This document shows, piece after piece, positions 52,966 through 63,620 of a stretch of 64,000 nucleotides of DNA (position 1 is the stretch's first letter; each line of letters starts with the position of its first letter). The stretch comes from Syngnathus acus. Its lineage: Eukaryota; Chordata; Actinopteri; Syngnathiformes; Syngnathidae. The notes under the pieces are model-generated. The model worked only from the letters and a program-made list of their open reading frames with translations. It did not search any database and was not told the DNA's origin. The translations under genes and the position numbers were made by a program. The stretch lies in the NCBI RefSeq assembly GCF_901709675.1, contig NC_051089.1, forward strand, positions 18,288,008 through 18,352,007, written 5' to 3'.

Positions 52966-53384
52966 ATTTTGGCTAATGAGGGTGTAGGGGAGAGGTAGAG
53001 ACCAGGGTAGAAACAACGTTGTAACAAGCAGCAATTGGTGCATTGCTACCGTCTGCTGTGTTGGGTCTGTCTTCTCTGATCAAAACAATGTTGTCTTCTA
53101 CTCTGATCAAAACAGTGTGCCCCCATAGCGGATAAACCATTAATAGCATATTATTAAAAAATATTAATTCCGTGTCTTTTATGCATTTTTTCACTTTTAA
53201 ATGATCCTGCGGGCCTGATCGAACACGGGCCTGATCGAACCTCCTTGCGGTCCGGTTCCAGCCCACGGACCGTATGTTTGACACCACTGCCCTAGATCAT
53301 TGTTTGCCTGATGTTTCAAGTCATTAAGGACAAACTCCTCAATCAAATCAACACATTTAATTTTCACATTTCACACTTCTATGA

Positions 53385-55049
53385 CATGGGCAAACTACGG
53401 CCCCTGGGCCACATCCGGCCCACTGGGCCGTTTAATCTGGCCCGCCAACCCTGAATAAATTGTATTATCAAACATTTTTGTGGGTCATTTTCCCTGCAAT
53501 GACTGCATTTCCCCAGTAGATGGGGAATCGCCCGCCCGCGCATTTACTACCGGAAGCCGTGTCAGAAAGCTCGCGTGCACACTCTCAAGTGCGTACAGTA
53601 GTACGTACATGGCGCACCTCCGCGACTCTATTTCTATCAGTGTCGAATTTAGAGCGTGGGCTGTGACGTCAGCATTCTCGTAATTCGCGCGCTGAGCTTT
53701 CAGATACAGTTTTACGCTAAAGCCACCCACAAACCTTACCCTGGAATCCTTCCATTAAAATGAGTGGCCCAAGGAAACGAAAGGTGGACACTGAGTGCCG
53801 ATGTGGACAATTTGGCTCGACCTACGCGACAAGTGACGTTTAGCCACATGAACACACATCAACCCAGTCACAGATCTAGGTTAACGGACCAACACCGCGT
53901 CTCTATCCTAAGAATTGCCACAACAAATTTTACTCCATAGGATGATGCACTAGCAAAAAAAGGGAGACCAACAACACTGTTCCCACTGAAAATGAAGGGG
54001 AGTTTCTCAAGTTTGTTGTAAAAAAAATGCATTTTGAATATAATTGTACAAATAGCAGGGATTGAAAGTAGTGACCATTCTCATTTTCAAACAATGCACG
54101 ATGCTCAAGGACATTCATGCACCATCTGTTTGCAACTAATCTTAACTTTTAAAGTTGTTAAGGTCGACTTTAAGGAAATGTTTCCCGTTTCCTCACCTCT
54201 GTCACCAGGTGTTTGTGAGTTAAAGCTCTGCTCTGATTTTCAGATATTTGTCACAGTGTTGCCGTTTTGATTTCTTTATTACTTTATTTAGATATATTCT
54301 TTCACTGATTCTTCAAGATGATGTATTTGACCAGCTCAGGGCCTAGTGGTAGAGTGTCCGCCCTGAGACTGGAAGGTTGTGGGTTCAAACCCCGGCCGGG
54401 TCATACCAAAGACTATAAAAATGGGACCCATTGCCTCCCTGCTTGGCACTCAGCATTAAAGGGTTGGAATTGGGGGGTTAGATCACCAACTGATTCCCGA
54501 GCGCGGCGCCGCCTGCTGCTCACTGCTCCCCTCTCCCCCAGGGGATGGACTTAAAATCACACGGGGATGGGTTAAATGCAGAGGACAAATTTCACCACAC
54601 CCAGGTGTGTGTGTGACGATTCATTGGGACTTTAATCTTTAATCTTTAATTTTGTCAGAATGTTTGCCGTTTGATGTGATTTCGCTCATAAGTTAACATC
54701 TTTCATAAATCTGACCTGCAGGCGCTGAAGTGATGGAAACTGTTATTCATAATAACAGTGTCGTATTTCATGAGACACTTTTTTGGTGAATTTTTTTTTA
54801 ATGCTGGTAATAAATGCATTGTTTTCAAAAAGCTTTTTTGGAATATCCATGCTTTACTATCTACTAAAGGCCAAAACTTTTATGCAATGACCTTTACATG
54901 TCGTTTAGATTACTTCACAAAACACTACATCCATCTGCTCCTGGTTCGCCATTGTAAATGAGAAAATGTTCTCAATTGGCTTACCTGGTAAAACATAGAA
55001 TAAAAAAAAAAAATTCGGCCCGCAAGTCAAAACATTTGCCCACCCCTAG
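53385..55049 (+). mobile_element. hAT deletion derivative with SINE insertion
   Basis: It begins near CATGGGCAAACTACGGCCC and ends TTTGCCCACCCCTAG. It carries the same interior as the elements at 29786 and 60000: MSGPRKRKVDTECRCGQFGS at about 53760 (N-terminus of a hAT transposase) fused to C-terminal remains. A SINE interrupts it at 54331. A clean target duplication was not found. Confidence 0.8.
54331..54652 (+). mobile_element. tRNA-derived SINE inserted in the hAT derivative
   Basis: A complete copy from CCAGCTCAGGGCCTAGTGG to the TTTAATCTTTAATC tail. The related element at 60000 lacks it at the equivalent point (GATATATTTGGTCAGAATG near 60947), so the empty site is visible in the same window. 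Confidence 0.9.
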
Positions 55050-55058
55050 AATCTAGGG

Positions 55059-55286
55059 CAGGGGTCGGGAACCTTTTTGGCAGACAAAGCCATACATGCC
55101 CATTTTTTACAAATAATTTCCCGTGAGAGCCATACCATTTTAAAAAAAAAACAATAGGCTAGATACAACTAAATGCATGTGTTTTAATTAAGACCAATGA
55201 TTTTTTGAGTGTCCTAATGTATTCTTTTTAATAACGTCACCAAAAGAGCATTATCTGGCTCGCGAGCCATAGGTTCCTGACGCCTG
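55059..55286. mobile_element. Non-autonomous hAT (228 bp)
   Basis: The ends CAGGGGTCGGGAACCTTTTT and AGGTTCCTGACGCCTG are inverted with mismatches. ATCTAGGG flanks it exactly (55051-55058 and 55287-55294). Confidence 0.93.
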
Positions 55287-55294
55287 ATCTAGGG

Positions 55295-56020
55295 GAACAC
55301 AATGTGTTACATGCATTCGTTAGCTTCTCGCTAATGCTAGCATTAGCTTACTGCAGCGGTTGTTTACAAGATGTTTTCATAAATATTGGGAGGGAATTTA
55401 TTTTGTTACGTGTTATGTATGTATGGACAAGTCTGCCGTTGACATCTTTTAATCATGCGAAAAGTTTGCGGCGCAAGTAAACGCTACTTTCGCTACAAAA
55501 CTACAAATATGTCCGACTTGAAAGGAAGGTGCACATCTTGTGGCCTGGAGGGAGTGGGGTGTGAAGTATCTCATTTGCATTCAAAACGGCTTGCTCTGAG
55601 CCGCACTCAGAACAAGTAAAAGAGAGACCTGTGATGCTATCAAAATGAGGAATTCAGAGAAAGCATCGCTGTCCTCATTTCTACCACTCGTTTTACCAAA
55701 ACAAATCCTCTTACAATATCACTAAAAAATCAAAAATCCATAAATAAGCTTGTGAAAAAAGTAGCAGTTTATAGTCCGGCAATTACGGTCATTTCTTTAG
55801 GTACAGTACAAGTTAAATACTGGAATTTCAATTAGGGATGGCTGGTACCACGTTTTTCAGACTGATTCAGTTCAACTCTTGATTAGTCACTGATATCAAG
55901 TACCTAATACCACTAGTACTTTTGACTCAATGTGCTAAATTTAGTATCATGTGGGTAGTTACACTGGCTTTTAAAGTCAAAGCTTGGTCGAATTTTAAAG
56001 TAAATTAAAACTGGCCGATT
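55295..56020. other. Sequence with little recognisable content
   Basis: AT-rich. GTTTATAGTCCGGCAATTACGG at about 55770 may be a trace of the CCGGACTATAAGG element (compare 5870). No gene seen. Confidence 0.4.
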
Positions 56021-56266
56021 TACTTAGACTTAGACTTAGACTTAGACAGAACTTTATTGTCATTTTGTCAACACTAGGTGTGTACAAAACGAAATTTCGT
56101 TGCATACGGCTTTCAGCAATGTAGAGGTATTTCGGCTGGTTAAAAAAAGTGACATTCTATATAAAAATATGAAATAAGATAATTATAAAGTACAAAGTGC
56201 AGCAGTGATAAAGTATGTGAACAGTGCAGGAGACAAAAGCAGTATTTACAAGTGTGCAGAGGAATG

Positions 56267-59200
56267 CTACGTTTGAATGTTCAACAGTCTGACGACAGCA
56301 GGGAAAAAACTATTGCAGAACCTGGTGGACCTGCAGCGGATGCTGCGAAACCTCTTCCCAGAGGGCAGCAGGGAGAACAGTCCATGGTGGGGGTGTGATG
56401 GGTCACTGATAATATTTCGGGCTCGGGACACGCAGCGCTGGGATGACAAGTCCTGAATGGAGGGAAGAGGAGCCCCGATGATCCTCTCTGCTGTCCTCAC
56501 CACTCTCCTCAGGTTCTTCCAATCGGAGGCGCTGCAACCTCCACACCACACCGAGAGACAGCTTGTCAGAATGCTCTCTATGGTGCTTCGGTAGAACGTC
56601 CTCATGATGGGTGGGGGCAGGTGGGCTCTCCTCATCCTCCGCAGGAAGTACAAGCGCTTCTGTGCCCTCTTGACCAGTGTTGTGGTGTTCACAGTCCAGG
56701 TGAGGTCGTCTGTGATGTGGACTCCCAGGAATTTAGTGCTGCTGACCACCTCCACAGCTGAGCTGTTGATGATCAGTGGAGCGTGGTGAGGCTGGTTCTT
56801 CCTGAAGTCGACGATGATCTCCTTCGTCTTCTCCACATTCAGGATCAGGCTGTTTTCTCTGCACCAGCCCACCAACTGCTCCACCTCCTCTCTGTAGTCC
56901 AGGTCGTTGTTGTCCCTGATGAGGCCCACCACCGTTGTGTCGTCTGCAAACTTCACGATGTGATTGGTGGTGAACCTGGGGGCGCAGTCGTGTGTCATCA
57001 GGGTGAACAGCAGGGGGCTCAGGACGCAGCCCTGAGGGGAGCCTGTGCTGAGGGTGATGACATCTGAGGTGTTCTGTCCGACCCGGACTGACTGAGGTCT
57101 GTTGGTGAGGAAGTCTAGCAGCCAGTTCCGAAGGGGGGTGCTGAAGCCCAGGTGTTCCAGTTTTTCCACCAGATGTTGTGGAATGATGGTGTTAAACGCT
57201 GAGCTGAAGTCCAGGAACAGCAACCGCACGTGGGTGTTCCTCTCCTCCAGGTGAGCCAGGCTCAGGTGAAGAACGGAGGAGATGGCATCCTCAGTGGAGC
57301 GGTTCTGCCGGTAGGCAAACTGGAACGGATCGAATGTTGGGGGGAGTCTGGAGACGATGTGATCTTTGAGCAGCCTTTCGAAGCACTTCATCATGATGGG
57401 AGTCAGTGCCACCGGTCTGTAGTCATTCCATGAGGTGATTTGAGGTTTCTTCGGCACCGGAATGATGGAGGCAGCCTTGAAGCACACTGGCACTTTGGCT
57501 TGGTCCAGCGAGATGTTAAAAATGTCTGTGATGACACCAGCCAGCTGGCCTGCACATTCCTTGAACACCCGCCCAGGTATGTTGTCGGGGCCTGGGGCCT
57601 TACGTGGGTTGACTCTTCTCAGAGTCTTCCACACGTCGGCTGAGTCAAGGCAGAGGACCTCCTCTTCCTGGTGGGGAACAGTTTTAACTGCCGGAGTGCT
57701 GTTTAGTGCCTCAAAACGCCCAAAGAAGTTATTTAGACCATTTAGGAAGTCAGCATCAACCTCACCCACCGGGGGGGAGGGTGAGTTGTAGTCCGTGATC
57801 GCCCGTATGCCTTGCCACATACTCCTGGTGTTATTGGCGTCGTGGAAAAAATCCTGAATTTTCCGACTGTGGCTTCGCTTCGCTAGCCTGATGGCACGGT
57901 TCAAGTTGGCTCTCGCTGTCCTCAGTGCCTCCTTGTCGCCAGACTTGAAGGCTGAGTTCCGTGCTCGTAGCATATGACGTACATCCTCAGTCATCCAGGG
58001 TCGTTGGTTGGCTCGGGTGATGATGTTCTTAGTGGTGCTGACGTCCTCGGAGCATTTGTTGATGTAGGCTGACACAGTCATGGCGTACTCATCAATGTTG
58101 ATCTGATTGTCATATGTTGCTGCTGATTTGAACATGTCCCAGTCAGAGCACTCAAAGCAGTCCTGGAGTGCCTCCATGGCCCCCTCAGACCACACCCTCA
58201 CCTGCTTCACTGTGGGTTTTGCTCTGATCAGCAGGGGCCTGTATGCAGGGGTTAGCATAACAGATAGGTGGTCTGAAGAGCCGAGGTGGGGGCGGGGGGC
58301 TGCTCTGAATGCATCCTTTATATTTGTGTAAACCAAGTCCAGAGTGTTCTCTCCCCGAGTTGGAAAATCCACGTGTTGGTAAAAATGAGGGAGAATAGTC
58401 TTCATGCTAGCCTGGTTGAAGTCCCCAGCAATGATGAAAACCCCCTCTGTGTGCGTGGATTGCAGCTCACTGATTGTCCGATAGAGAACCCTCATGGCCT
58501 CTTTAGTGTTAGCGCTAGGAGGCACGTACACAGCCGTGATGCTAACAACAGTAAACTCTCTGGGCAGGTAGAAGGGTCTGCAGTTAACAGTCAAAAGCTC
58601 GATGTCCGAAGAGCAGAAGCTGGCGACAGATCTAGCATTTTTGCACCAGTTGTTGTTGATGTAGACACACAGCCCACCTCCTCGGGATTTACCGCTTAGC
58701 TCGCTGTTTCTGTCGGCGCGGAATGTAGCGAGCCCCTCCAGGCTAACGGCGTTGTCCGGCATTGATGAGTTCAGCCATGTCTCCGTCAGGATGAGAGCGC
58801 AGCAGTTTCTAACTTCCCTCTTTGAAGAGAGTTCCAGTTTTAGATGGTCCATTTTATTATCCAGTGAGCGGACGTTGGAGAGGAAGATGGATGGAAGCGG
58901 CGGTTTGTAGGGGTTAGCTCTCAGCTTAGCCGTTAGCCCACCTCGACAGCCGCGCTTTCGCCGCCGGTCACACCGCCTACGCTTACTCCTCCTCCGGCGT
59001 GTGCTGCCCGGCGAGCCCGCTGCGTCGTGAGCTCCTGGGGCTAGCGCCCTAAGCACTCCGAGGCTACGCAAACAGACTAGGGTAGTTGTGGCTACGAGTC
59101 CGAAAACACTCGATGACCGTACCTCCAGCAGGCGCTGGCGATCGTACACTACTCTACTGGATGGATAAACTAAACTTTGTGTTGTTTGTAGTGTCCTAGG

Positions 59201-59272
59201 CGACATATTTTGTGAATATCCTCGTCGATTGCTGAGACGCGTAGCGGCCGCGGCCAACTGGGTCGCCGCCAT
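56267..59272 (-). CDS. LINE ORF: APE endonuclease and reverse transcriptase, 1001 aa, intact
   Basis: Residues 1-120 are basic (an RRRRSKRRRCDRRRKR patch at about 93-108). An APE-like endonuclease follows: LSNVRSLDN (131-139), ILTETWL (161-167), AGDFNQA (282-288) and the SSDHL box (332-336). The reverse transcriptase has RKAPGPDNIPGRVFK (about 557), DYRPVALTPIMMKCFERLL (617 on), FQFAYRQNRSTEDA (about 650), FLDFSSAFNTI (686-696), TGSPQGCVLSPLLF (743-756) and the catalytic FADDTTVVG (775-783). The C-terminus holds KFLGVHITDDLTW, SVWCGGCS and HGLFSLLPSGKRFRSIRCRS. The length and unbroken frame suggest a young, possibly active copy. It is on the minus strand and starts at the ATG at 59270-59272. 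Confidence 0.92.
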   Translation of the reverse strand: MAATQLAAAATRLSNRRGYSQNMSPRTLQTTQSLVYPSSRVVYDRQRLLEVRSSSVFGLVATTTLVCLRSLGVLRALAPGAHDAAGSPGSTRRRRSKRRRCDRRRKRGCRGGLTAKLRANPYKPPLPSIFLSNVRSLDNKMDHLKLELSSKREVRNCCALILTETWLNSSMPDNAVSLEGLATFRADRNSELSGKSRGGGLCVYINNNWCKNARSVASFCSSDIELLTVNCRPFYLPREFTVVSITAVYVPPSANTKEAMRVLYRTISELQSTHTEGVFIIAGDFNQASMKTILPHFYQHVDFPTRGENTLDLVYTNIKDAFRAAPRPHLGSSDHLSVMLTPAYRPLLIRAKPTVKQVRVWSEGAMEALQDCFECSDWDMFKSAATYDNQINIDEYAMTVSAYINKCSEDVSTTKNIITRANQRPWMTEDVRHMLRARNSAFKSGDKEALRTARANLNRAIRLAKRSHSRKIQDFFHDANNTRSMWQGIRAITDYNSPSPPVGEVDADFLNGLNNFFGRFEALNSTPAVKTVPHQEEEVLCLDSADVWKTLRRVNPRKAPGPDNIPGRVFKECAGQLAGVITDIFNISLDQAKVPVCFKAASIIPVPKKPQITSWNDYRPVALTPIMMKCFERLLKDHIVSRLPPTFDPFQFAYRQNRSTEDAISSVLHLSLAHLEERNTHVRLLFLDFSSAFNTIIPQHLVEKLEHLGFSTPLRNWLLDFLTNRPQSVRVGQNTSDVITLSTGSPQGCVLSPLLFTLMTHDCAPRFTTNHIVKFADDTTVVGLIRDNNDLDYREEVEQLVGWCRENSLILNVEKTKEIIVDFRKNQPHHAPLIINSSAVEVVSSTKFLGVHITDDLTWTVNTTTLVKRAQKRLYFLRRMRRAHLPPPIMRTFYRSTIESILTSCLSVWCGGCSASDWKNLRRVVRTAERIIGAPLPSIQDLSSQRCVSRARNIISDPSHPHHGLFSLLPSGKRFRSIRCRSTRFCNSFFPAVVRLLNIQT

Positions 59273-59280
59273 CTTGGATG
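59266..59280 (-). promoter_or_regulatory. YY1-like motif overlapping the LINE start codon
   Basis: Minus-strand ATCCAAGATGGCGGC contains CAAGATGGCGGC, a strong match to the YY1 core (AAnATGGC). It lies at the extreme 5' end, where the first ATG of the ORF is part of it. In mammalian L1 a similarly placed YY1 site directs the transcription start; here the role is inference. Confidence 0.5.
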
Positions 59281-59349
59281 CTGGTTTATGATATAGCTCA
59301 AAGAGAATTTTATAGATATTGGGTAGTTATTGTTACTGATGTTTAATGA

Positions 59350-59590
59350 TACCTTTGTGACTGCCCCCAGTGCCCATATCACTACTTGCACCATTGTTGC
59401 CTTTACCGTCCACATTTTCTCTGTCTTTCTTCAGCTCTTGGTATTTCTCCAGCTTTTTGTGTTCCTTTTCCGGATGTTGCGATCATTTGGTATTGCTACA
59501 TCTATCGCGTCTGCTGTCCTCAGATGTTTATCTACCAAGACTGCCAGGCTGGTTGGCTATCAGTCTGGATCTGGTAGTCCCAATGGTGTC
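59350..59590 (-). mobile_element. LINE C-terminal fragment
   Basis: Minus-strand frames read DVAIPNDRNIRKRNT in one register and MWTVKATMVQVVIWALGAVT in another. This order (dispensable helix, then MW.VKAT.V.VVIGALGAVT) is known to me as the C-terminus of a LINE-encoded protein from fish and invertebrates. Short and frameshifted. Confidence 0.5.
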
Positions 59591-59999
59591 TATCTATTGA
59601 TCGATCAATCGCCTTCCCTCCCTCCCTCGAAATATGCTCAGTGCACACTGTTAAACTGTTACTAAATGTTTCATTTCATGTTGTCGCTACATTCTCATCA
59701 CGACATGGTTGATGTTATAAATACATGAAAATAACAAATATGAAATCTGTAATTTATTAGTTATTCTGGTAATGCATTTGAACAGTATGCAGAATTGTTT
59801 CTATCCCATCTAAGTCCACCTTCGGGCAATTTGGAGTGCTCAATCGGCCTACCGTGCATATTTTTGGGATGTGTGAGGAAACCGGAGTACCTGGAGGGAA
59901 CCCACGCAGTCACAAGGACAACAAGCAAACCCCACATAGGGAGGGCTGGAGGTAGAATCAAACCAGTAACCTCTAAACTGTGAGGCGGACATGCTAACC

Positions 60000-61334
60000 C
60001 AGGTATGGACAAACTACGGCCCGCGGGCCACATCCGGCCCACGGGACCGTTTAATCCGGCCCGCCAACCCTGAATAAATTGTATTATTAAACATTTTTTT
60101 GGGTCATTTTGCCTGCAATGACTGCGTTTCCCCAGTAGATGGGGAACCGCTCGCCCTGCGCATTTACTACCGGAAGCCGTGTCAGAAAGCTCGGTGCACA
60201 CTCACAAGTGCGTGTACTTACTCAGTAGTACGGACATGGCGCAATCGCGCTCTATTTGTATCAGTGCCGAATTTAGAGCGTGGGCTGTGACGACAGCATT
60301 CTTGTAATTCGCGCGCTGAGCTTTCAGATACAGTTTTACGCTAAAGCTACCCACAAACCATCCCCTGGAATCCTTCCATTAAAATGAGTCGCCCAAGGAA
60401 AAGCAAGGTGGACACTGAGTGCCGAGTGTTGTTAAAAAAGAGTGGCCAATTTGGCTCGACGTACGCGACGTGACGTTCAGCCACATGAACATCAACATCA
60501 ACCCGTCACAGATCGAGGTAAACGGACCAACACCTCGGATCTCTCCTAAGAATTGCCACAACAAATTTTACTCCAGACTATGACGCACTAGCAAAAAAGG
60601 GAGACCAACAACACTGTTCCCACTGAAAATGAAGGGGAGGCTCTCAAGTTTGTTGTAAAAAAATGCATTTAGAATATGATTTGTACAAATAGCAGGGATT
60701 GAAACTAGCGACCATTCTCATTTTCAAACAATGAAGGATGCTCAGGACATTGATGCACCACCTGTTTGCGACTAATCTTAACCTGTAAAGTTCTTAAGGC
60801 TTACTTTAAGGAAGTGTTTCCCGTTTCCTCACCTCTGTTACCAGGTGTTTGTGAGTTAAAACTCTGCTCTGATTTTCAGATACCCCTCGCCGTGTTGCCG
60901 TTTTGATTACTTTATTTGGACGTATGCTTTCACCGATTCTTCAAGATGATATATTTGGTCAGAATGTTTGCCGTTTGATGTGATCTCATAAGATAAACAT
61001 CTTTCATTAATCTGACCTGCAGGCACTGAAGTGATGGAGACTGTTATTCATAATAACAGTGTCGTATTTTATGAGAATCACTGAAAGCAGTTTTTTAGTG
61101 AATTTCCTTTTTTTTTTTTTAATGCTGTTAATAAATGCATTTGTTTTCCAAAAACTTTTTTTGAATATCCATGCTTTACTACCTACTAAAGGCCAAAACC
61201 TTTTATGCAATGACCTTTACAGGTCGTTTATATTACTTCACACAAACACTACATCCATCTGCTCCTGGTTCGGCCCTCCGGTCCAAATTTAGAACCCAGT
61301 TCGGCCCGCAAGTCAAAAAGTTTGCCCACATCTG
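60000..61334 (+). mobile_element. hAT deletion derivative with exact duplication
   Basis: CAGGTATGGACAAACTACGG at the left and TTTGCCCACATCTG at the right. TGCTAACC flanks it (59992-59999 and 61335-61342). The interior holds MSRPRKSKVDTECRVLLKKS at about 60384 (hAT BED-region N-terminus) joined within about 60 bp to sequences such as RIATTNFTPDYDALAKKG that resemble a hAT C-terminus. The central transposase is missing. Same family as 29786 and 53385. Confidence 0.93.
60384..60660 (+). pseudogene. Deleted hAT transposase remnant
   Basis: The first 20 codons (MSRPRKSKVDTECRVLLKKS) are open. The sequence then jumps to C-terminal-like sequence with stops. The same join occurs in the elements at 53385 and (on the minus strand) 29786, so the deletion predates their spread. 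Confidence 0.7.
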
Positions 61335-61799
61335 TGCTAACCTGTGCTCCACCGTGCGGCCAACCCATTTAAGTCATTAATTAGTGTGGAGGCGAAGGCC
61401 TTCACACTTATGTTATTCTACACCATTTACTTTCTTCTTCTTCTTCTTCTTCTATTTTATTCTCCTCACTTTTTTGTCCTGCTACTCCTTCCACATAATT
61501 CAACCGATTCACTCCATTTCACTTTTGACGTATTCCAAATATTCACGAGATGAGCGCTTCCATTTTTCTCATTCCGAAAATTTTACGTTTTCACAAAATT
61601 CTCAAATTTACGACAAACGTTTCCCCATTGATTCTTAATGGCACATTCAACATTTCACATTTACGTCGTTCCAGTTTGAAATTCGCATCATTCAGCACAT
61701 TCAATTCACATTGGGGAAGATTTTCGACATTCCCAAAATTGCCAATTCAAAAAATTTCACATTTTCACGTTTAAGATTTCCGCAAAATTTCACAAAATT

Positions 61800-62262
61800 T
61801 CGTTTTTCACCTCTAATTTCTACATTTTTCAACCGTTTCAACCCATTCCAACTTTCAACTGTTCATCTTTTGCCTACGTATTCCACAACTTCCCACTTAC
61901 CAAAAATTCAAAATTTTCAATTTTGAAATTCACGCCAAATTCTCCAAAATTTTGTTTTTCAACTCTAATTTCTACATTTTTCAACCCGTTCCAACTTTCA
62001 ACTGTTCATCTTTTGCCTACCAAATTCTCCAAAATTTCATTTTTCAACTCTAATGTCTACATTTTCCAATCGATTCAACCCGTTCCAACTTTCAACTGTT
62101 CATCTTTTGCCTACCTATTCCACAATTTCCCACTTACCGAAAATTCCAAATTTTCAATTTTGAAATTCACGCCAAATTCTCCAAAATTTGGTTTTTCCCT
62201 TCTAATTTCTACATTTTTCAACCGATTCAACCCATTCCAACTTTATTCACTTTGTTCACCTT
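61800..62262. repeat. Tandem repeat, about 155-bp unit (left block)
   Basis: Units contain TCTAATTTCTACATTTTTCA ACCG, ACTTTCAACTGTTCATCTTT TGCC, CCACAACTTCCCACTTACC and TTCAATTTTGAAATTCACGC CAAATTCTCC. Units begin near 61813, 61966 (deleted), 62050 and 62200. Open frames across it are artefacts. Confidence 0.9.
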
Positions 62263-62275
62263 ACTTTGTTCACAC

Positions 62276-62556
62276 CAGCTCAGTGGCCTAGTGGTAGAGT
62301 GTCCGCCCTGAGACTGGAAGGTTGTGGGTTCAAACCCCGGCCGGGTCATACCAAAGACTATAAAAATGGGACCCATTGCCTCCCTGCTTGGGGGGTTAGA
62401 TCACCAAATGATTCCCGAGCGCGGCACCGCTGCTGCTCACTGCTCCCCTCTCCCCCAGGGGATGGATTAAAATCACACGGGGATGGGTTAAATGCAGAGG
62501 ACAAATTTCACCACACCCAGATGTGTGTGTGACGATCATTGGGACTTTAACTTTAT
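62276..62556 (+). mobile_element. tRNA-derived SINE, internally deleted
   Basis: It lacks the segment from CACTCAGCATTAAGG to GGAATT, so CTGCTTGG joins GGGGTTAGATCACC. The head and tail are otherwise complete. It interrupts the tandem repeat. Confidence 0.9.
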
Positions 62557-62649
62557 GCTTACCATATTCACCCCCTTCACCCCCACTTCCACTATGCTTA
62601 CCCAATTCACCCCTTCACCCTCTACTTCCACAGTGTGGTGGCCATCTTG

Positions 62650-63050
62650 GATTGTTCCAGAAGTGCCCCAAAATGAACACGAAGTGAACCGGAAGTGCCC
62701 CAAAACAAACAGGAAGGTCCCCAAAATGAAGAGGAAGTGACCCAATATGAACAGCAAGTGAACCGGAAGGGCCCCAATTTTAACAGGAAGTGAACCGGAG
62801 GGGCCCAAAATCATACCGGAAGTGACCCAAATTAAACCGGAAGTGCCCCAGATCAAACCAGAAGTGACCTAAATCAAACCGAAAATGACCCAAATGAACC
62901 GGAAGTCACCTAAATTACACTGGAAGTGACACAAATAAACCGGAAGTGACCTCGGCTAAACTGGAAGTGACCCCAAACAAACCGGAAGTGCCCCAAATTA
63001 ACCGGAAGTGACCTTAATTCAACCAGAAGTGACCCAAATTAAACATTTGC
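62650..63050. repeat. Minisatellite with ETS-like CCGGAAGT units
   Basis: About 20-bp units of the form AAACCGGAAGTGACCCAAAT occur some fifteen times with variation. At least seven units contain an exact ACCGGAAGT, a consensus core for ETS-family transcription factors. Confidence 0.9.
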
Positions 63051-63189
63051 TCTAACTTTTACAATTTTTGTCTGATTCAACCCGTTTCAACTTTAGAATT
63101 CCAAAGTGAACCTCTTAAACCCGTAGTTTTTGTTTCGTTCCAAATTTAAAAAGATTTTGGCGCAATTTTTTAAAAAAAATTCCCATTCA

Positions 63190-63620
63190 TTCTCTATGGG
63201 GCATTTCGATTCAACCCATTTCAACTTTAAACTGTTCATCTTTTTCCTTTCTATTCCACAACTTCACACTTACAAAAATTCCACATTTTCAATTTTGAAA
63301 TTCATGTCAATTTTTCCAAAATTTCGTTTTACCTTCTAATTTCTACGTTTTGACCGATTCAACCCGTTCCAACTTTCAAATGTTCATCTCTTCCCTACCT
63401 ATTTTACAACTACCCACGACAAAAATTCCACATTTTCAATTTTGAAATTCACGCCACATTCTCCCCAATTATGATTTTCACCTCTTATTTCTACATGTTT
63501 CAACCGATTCAACCCATTTTCCTACCTATTCCACAACTTCCCACTTACCAAAAATTCCAAATTTTCAATTTTGAAATTCACCCCAAATTCTCCAAAATTT
63601 CGTTTTACACTTCTCATTTC
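63190..63620. repeat. Tandem repeat, about 155-bp unit (right block)
   Basis: Further copies of the 61800 repeat, including CATTTTCAATTTTGAAATTCA and ATTCCACAACTTCCCACTTA. They continue to about 63620, just before the Helitron-like 3' end. Confidence 0.85.

Larger units (their letters stand above)
51710..53289 (-). mobile_element. hAT transposon with 8-bp duplication
   Basis: CAGGGGTATCAAACTCATTT at the left and ATGTTTGACACCACTG at the right are inverted ends. CCCTAGAT flanks it exactly (51702-51709 and 53290-53297). Transposase pieces lie on the minus strand. A solo LTR (51776-52118) is inserted near the left end. Confidence 0.93.
56024..59280 (-). mobile_element. Full-length Rex1/Babar-type LINE with intact ORF
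   Basis: On the minus strand the element begins at about 59280, directly upstream of the start codon, and ends in a TCTAAG repeat tail at 56024-56050 after a 240-bp 3' UTR. The DFSSAFNT box corresponds to the conserved sequence targeted by Rex1 primers. No certain target duplication was found. The single ORF is intact. Confidence 0.88.
59820..61368 (-). mobile_element. SINE (Rex3-tail type) split by a hAT
   Basis: The left part (59820-59999) and right part (61343-61368) match the SINE at 2861-3210. The hAT at 60000-61334 lies between them with an 8-bp duplication of the SINE sequence TGCTAACC. The SINE's 3' part is truncated at about 59820. Confidence 0.85.

Noticed and set aside
57230-58699. 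Plus-strand open frames over the intact LINE, up to 137 codons
   Set aside because: They are shadows of the 1001-codon minus-strand frame.
61344-62291. Plus-strand open frames rich in Phe, Ser and Pro
   Set aside because: They cross the 155-bp tandem repeat and repeat the same peptides; the composition comes from TTC/TTT-rich DNA.
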